Source: Pararhodospirillum photometricum DSM 122 (GTDB taxonomy: Bacteria; Pseudomonadota; Alphaproteobacteria; Rhodospirillales; Rhodospirillaceae). From it: a DNA stretch of 9,389 nucleotides. Position numbers and translations under genes: made by a program. This document shows positions 6,479 through 9,389 of this stretch, in pieces (position 1 is the first letter of the stretch; every line of letters begins with the position of its first letter). The stretch is taken from the NCBI RefSeq assembly GCF_000284415.1, contig NC_017059.1, forward strand, positions 1,654,783-1,664,171, read 5' to 3'. Below the pieces are notes generated by a model, which did not search any database, had not been told where the DNA came from, and saw only the letters and a list, made by a program, of their open reading frames with translations.

Positions 6479-6646
6479 CTTGTTTGGTTCCTCGGAAAGT
6501 CAACACTTTGGTGACGGGTTGGGGGACGGCAGGGACTTCCAGGACGCCCCCGGCCCCGGGGAGGGCTCGGGAGAGCCATGGGCGCCTTGCTAACACACTT
6601 GTTTCGGGTTGACCAGCGGCCCGTCCGGGCCCGGCCTCCCGGAACC

Positions 6647-7384
6647 TCAGATCATGGCCATGCCGCCGTTGACGTGCAGGGTCTGACCGGTCACATACTG
6701 GGCTTCCGCACTGGCGAGGTAAACCACGGCAGCGGCGATATCGTCCGGCGAGCCCATGGCGCCGGCCGGGATCGCGCCCAAGATCGCCTCTTTCTGGCCG
6801 TCGTTGAGCTTGTCGGTCATGGCGGTGGCGATGAAGCCCGGGGCCACGCAATTGACCGTGATACCGCGCTGGGCCACTTCGGCGGCGAGCGACTTGCTCA
6901 TGCCGATCAAGCCGGCCTTGGAGGCGGCATAATTGCATTGGCCGGGATTACCGGTCACGCCCACCACCGAGGTGATGCCGATGATCCGGCCCCAACGGCG
7001 CTTCATCATGCGCTTGACGGCGGCGCGGGCCAGCCGAAACGAAGCGGTGAGGTTGACGGCGATCACCTGATCCCAGTCCTCGTCGCGCAGGCGCACGGCC
7101 AGCATGTCGCGGGTGAGACCGGCGTTGTTGACCAGAATGTCGAGCCCGCCCAGGGCCGCCTCGGCCTCGGGCACCAGGGCCTCGACCGCCGCCGGATCCG
7201 ACAGGTTGCACGCCACCACCCGGGCCGCCTCGCCCAGGGGCGCGGCCACCGCGTCGAGCGCGTCGCGCCGGGTGCCCGAGAGGGCTACCGTGGCCCCTTG
7301 CGCTACCAGGGCCTGGGCAATGGCGGCACCAATGCCGCCCGAGGCGCCGGTCACCAGGGCCTTCTTGCCGCTCAGGTCGAACAT
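6647..7384 (-). CDS. fabG: 3-oxoacyl-ACP reductase FabG
   Basis: A 245-residue short-chain dehydrogenase that reduces 3-oxoacyl-ACP to 3-hydroxyacyl-ACP with NADPH in the cytoplasm. It shows the nucleotide-binding TGASGGIG (12-19), NNAG (86-89), and the catalytic set Asn111, Ser139, Tyr152 and Lys156 (YAASK). It also shows the FabG-typical LTRDMLAVRL (90-99), CVAPGFIATAMT and C-terminal QTLHVNGGMAMI. Length and start are standard, with GGGAG 6-7 bases before the ATG. It lies 30 bases after fabD, so both are in one operon. SDR families are large, but the sequence and its place between fabD and acpP make FabG secure. Confidence 0.97.
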   Translation of the reverse strand: MFDLSGKKALVTGASGGIGAAIAQALVAQGATVALSGTRRDALDAVAAPLGEAARVVACNLSDPAAVEALVPEAEAALGGLDILVNNAGLTRDMLAVRLRDEDWDQVIAVNLTASFRLARAAVKRMMKRRWGRIIGITSVVGVTGNPGQCNYAASKAGLIGMSKSLAAEVAQRGITVNCVAPGFIATAMTDKLNDGQKEAILGAIPAGAMGSPDDIAAAVVYLASAEAQYVTGQTLHVNGGMAMI

Positions 7385-7414
7385 ACCACTCTCCCTTTTT
7401 GTGCTCTCGCTGGC

Positions 7415-8362
7415 TTACACCGCCTTGGCAAACGCTTCAACATCGGCCGGGCCCTGAATCGACAGAGCGCTCAGATCGGGATGAATCCGCTTGGCCAAGC
7501 CGGCGAGCACCTTGCCCGAGCCCACCTCGACCAACTCGCTTACCCCGTGTTCGGCCATGTACAGCACGCCCTCGCGCCAACGCACCGCGCCGGTCACCTG
7601 CTCAACCAGCAAGCGACGGATCACGTCGGGATCGCTCTCGGCCCGCGCTGTCACGTTGGCCACCACCGGCACCTCGGGGGCGCGCAGCGTCACCTGGGCC
7701 AGGGCCTCGGCCATCGCCGTGGCGGCCGGCGCCATCAAGGCACAATGGAAGGGGGCGGACACCGGCAGCGCCATCGCGCGCTTGGCGCCCTTTTCCTTGG
7801 CCAGGACAATGGCGCGCTCCACCGCCGCCCGGTGGCCGCTGACCACCACCTGCCCCGGCGCGTTGTCGTTGGCCGCCTCGCACACGCTGCCCGGTTCGGC
7901 GGCCGCCGCCGCCGCGGCCACAGCCTGGGCGTCCTCCAGCGACAGGCCCAACAAGGCGGCCATGGCGCCTTCGCCCACCGGCACCGCCTTTTGCATCGCG
8001 AGCCCACGGGTGCGCAGCAACCGCGCGGTGTCGGCCAACGCTAGCGAACCGACCGCCGTCAGGGCCGAGTACTCGCCCAGCGAATGCCCCGCCACGAATT
8101 TCGCCTTTTCCGCCAGCCGGATCCCGCCGCTGGCCAGCACCCGCGCCACCGCCACCGACACGGCCATCAAGGCCGGCTGGGCGTTTTCGGTCAGGGTCAG
8201 GGTCTCGGCCGGGCCTTCAAACATCAGGCGTGACAGCGGCTCGCCGAGCGCATCGTCCACTTCCTGGAACACTTCCCGGGCGATGGGGAACGCCTCGGCA
8301 AGCTCCTTGCCCATGCCCACCGCCTGGGACCCCTGGCCGGGAAATACGAACGCGCGCGTCAT
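7415..8362 (-). CDS. fabD: Malonyl-CoA:ACP transacylase FabD
   Basis: A 315-residue enzyme that moves malonyl from CoA to the acyl carrier protein, supplying the extender unit for fatty-acid synthesis. Family marks are FPGQGSQ (7-13), the nucleophile Ser94 in GHSLGEY (92-98), Arg119 that binds the malonyl carboxylate, and catalytic His206 in SAPFHC. A run of alanines (149-155) lies in the small ferredoxin-like subdomain and is a lineage feature rather than damage. The ribosome site GGAG (8369-8372) lies 6 bases before the ATG. It is the first gene of the cluster fabD-fabG-acpP-fabF-mltG and has a probable promoter just upstream. Confidence 0.97.
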   Translation of the reverse strand: MTRAFVFPGQGSQAVGMGKELAEAFPIAREVFQEVDDALGEPLSRLMFEGPAETLTLTENAQPALMAVSVAVARVLASGGIRLAEKAKFVAGHSLGEYSALTAVGSLALADTARLLRTRGLAMQKAVPVGEGAMAALLGLSLEDAQAVAAAAAAAEPGSVCEAANDNAPGQVVVSGHRAAVERAIVLAKEKGAKRAMALPVSAPFHCALMAPAATAMAEALAQVTLRAPEVPVVANVTARAESDPDVIRRLLVEQVTGAVRWREGVLYMAEHGVSELVEVGSGKVLAGLAKRIHPDLSALSIQGPADVEAFAKAV

Positions 8363-8417
8363 GGTCCGCTCCAGTCCTTTTGACCCTGTCCGGGGCCGGT
8401 CCCCGGAAAGCGCGAAA

Positions 8418-8444
8418 GGAATACCCCAGGCCAGAAAATGTCAA
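8418..8444 (-). promoter_or_regulatory. Probable promoter of the fab cluster
   Basis: Read on the minus strand, a perfect TTGACA (8439-8444) is followed after 15 bases by TATTCC (8418-8423). The spacer is shorter than the usual 17, so the true -10 could be shifted by one or two bases. Downstream, CCGGGG and CCCCGG (8390-8395, 8401-8406) can form a small hairpin in the leader before the fabD ribosome site. The position in the only sizeable gap before fabD supports a promoter for the whole cluster. Confidence 0.5.
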
Positions 8445-8471
8445 GAGTTTGGCTGAGATGCCCCAAGAACA

Positions 8472-8508
8472 GAGGGGTCTGGGGAGGCCCCGCCTCCCCA
8501 GCCTTCCC
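8472..8508 (+). repeat. Hairpin repeat, copy 2
   Basis: Second copy of the element at 3760-3796. The stem CTGGGGAGGC (8479-8488) pairs with GCCTCCCCAG (8492-8501), loop CCC. It lies 4 bases past the stop codon of the D-Ala-D-Ala carboxypeptidase gene on the minus strand, before the fab promoter. It lacks a strong T tract on either side, so if it ends transcription of the carboxypeptidase gene it is a weak intrinsic terminator or an mRNA 3'-end protector. Confidence 0.7.
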
Positions 8509-8511
8509 TTC

Positions 8512-9389
8512 CTATCGCGCCGCCCGGCGCAACCGCGCCGCACTGGCCACATCAGCCCGGATCATCTCCGGCGTGCGCACCAAACACCACTCCCCCGCCG
8601 CCTGACGCTGCCCGCAAATCCGACGCGCCGTGGCCTCGGGCAGCCCCCCCACATACCCCGCCCACCGCATCAAGCCGGTCCCCGCACGCGGCAAGGTATA
8701 AGCCACTCCCCCGACCCGCGCCGCCACCCGGGCGGCCAGCGCCCCGGCCTCGCCCTGGGTTTTACCCAATCCCACATCCAAGGCATACCCGCCGCCGCTC
8801 AGGCGCTCGCCCACCGCCGCACTGACCACGCTCCCGGCACAAAGCGGGGTGCGGGCCCGGTTGTCGGCCACCGGACGCACGGGGCCGGGGGGCTCGGGGT
8901 CGGTGATAAAAGGGGTTTTTTCCGTCAGTTCCACCGCCCACGCCTTCTGGAGCAGGGCCTCGATCCGCCCGGTGCGCTCGGGCCCGGTGGCCGAGCCCAG
9001 CAAGACGCCAATCAGGCGCCGCCCGTCGCGTGTTACCGAGCCAACAATGTTATAGCCCGACGCACAGGTGAACCCGGTCTTCATGCCATCGGCGCCGGGC
9101 ACCCGCCCCAACAAGGCATTGTGCCCGGCCATCGGCCGACCCTTGTATGAAAAGCCCTGCAAGGCAAACAAGGCGCGGTGCTGGGGAAAGTCCCGCCCCA
9201 GGGCCAGGGCGAGCACGGCCATGTCGCGCGCCGTCGTGTGCTGCGCCTCCAAGGGGGCCGGCAACCCCGAGGCGCTGGCAAAGCGGGTGTGGCGCAGGCC
9301 CAGCCGCTGGGCGGTCGCCGTCATGCGCCGGGCAAAGGCTTCCTCCGAGCCCTCCAGCGCCTCGGCGATCATCACCGCCACGTCATTGG
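8512..9389 (-). CDS. D-alanyl-D-alanine carboxypeptidase, S11 family, with SPOR-like C-terminus (partial)
   Basis: The gene runs off the right edge, so the N-terminus, signal peptide and SxxK serine motif are not visible. The first visible codons read NDVAVMIAEAL; the Asn (9385-9387) is probably that of the SxN motif. Then come GSEEAFARRM, RFASASGL, the TTARDMAVLA helix, and the KTG motif in GMKTGFTCASGYN (KTG at 9073-9081). This is the order of penicillin-binding-protein-type DD-carboxypeptidases (DacA/DacC/DacF), which trim the terminal D-Ala from peptidoglycan in the periplasm. The last part (about 8572-8787), with YALDVGLGKTQGEAGALAARV and a Cys-containing end, looks like a diverged SPOR domain, which binds bare glycan strands at the septum; this part is less certain. 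The stop is TAG at 8512-8514, followed directly by the hairpin repeat. Confidence 0.9.
   Translation of the reverse strand, partial: NDVAVMIAEALEGSEEAFARRMTATAQRLGLRHTRFASASGLPAPLEAQHTTARDMAVLALALGRDFPQHRALFALQGFSYKGRPMAGHNALLGRVPGADGMKTGFTCASGYNIVGSVTRDGRRLIGVLLGSATGPERTGRIEALLQKAWAVELTEKTPFITDPEPPGPVRPVADNRARTPLCAGSVVSAAVGERLSGGGYALDVGLGKTQGEAGALAARVAARVGGVAYTLPRAGTGLMRWAGYVGGLPEATARRICGQRQAAGEWCLVRTPEMIRADVASAARLRRAAR

Noticed and set aside
6479..6646. Terminator or acpP promoter in the fabG-acpP spacer
   Set aside because: A GGCCCG/CGGGCC stem exists but no T tract follows; the TTGACT near acpP is too close to its ATG to act as a -35.

Overview
The window is high-GC DNA carrying compact core-metabolism genes of a Gram-negative bacterium. 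Gene order and protein types point to an alphaproteobacterium. The run ubiE-ubiB-coaBC is typical of that class, and the fabD-fabG-acpP-fabF-mltG order fits it well. I lean towards Rhodospirillaceae (Rhodospirillum or Pararhodospirillum-like); that placement is inference, not proof.

Plus-strand half (1-3753): the 3' end of ubiE, then ubiB one base later, so ubiquinone biosynthesis genes are transcribed together. A 275-base gap without a gene follows. It is rich in potential RNA hairpins, including two mutually exclusive ones just before the next start codon. Then comes coaBC (coenzyme A biosynthesis). A possible 32-codon ORF follows, joined by ATGA overlaps to coaBC upstream and to an Rrf2-family regulator downstream. 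The regulator ends at a strong intrinsic terminator. In many alphaproteobacteria coaBC is followed by dut (dUTPase); here no dut is present.

Minus-strand half (3801-9389, read right to left): a D-alanyl-D-alanine carboxypeptidase cut by the window edge, then a spacer with a likely promoter, then the fatty-acid synthesis cluster fabD, fabG, acpP, fabF, ending with the septal/peripheral murein transglycosylase mltG. FabD loads malonyl onto AcpP, FabF condenses it with the growing acyl-ACP, and FabG reduces the product. mltG and the carboxypeptidase add cell-wall functions on either side. The two halves converge at about 3760-3802.

The clearest anomaly is a one-base frameshift in fabF at a five-T run. 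The second is a hairpin element of about 37 bases present twice in the same orientation, each time right after the stop codon of a minus-strand gene. I see no phage, transposon, CRISPR, tRNA or rRNA, and no convincing new multi-gene system. The best candidates for something undescribed are the structured coaBC leader and the small ORF between coaBC and the Rrf2 gene.
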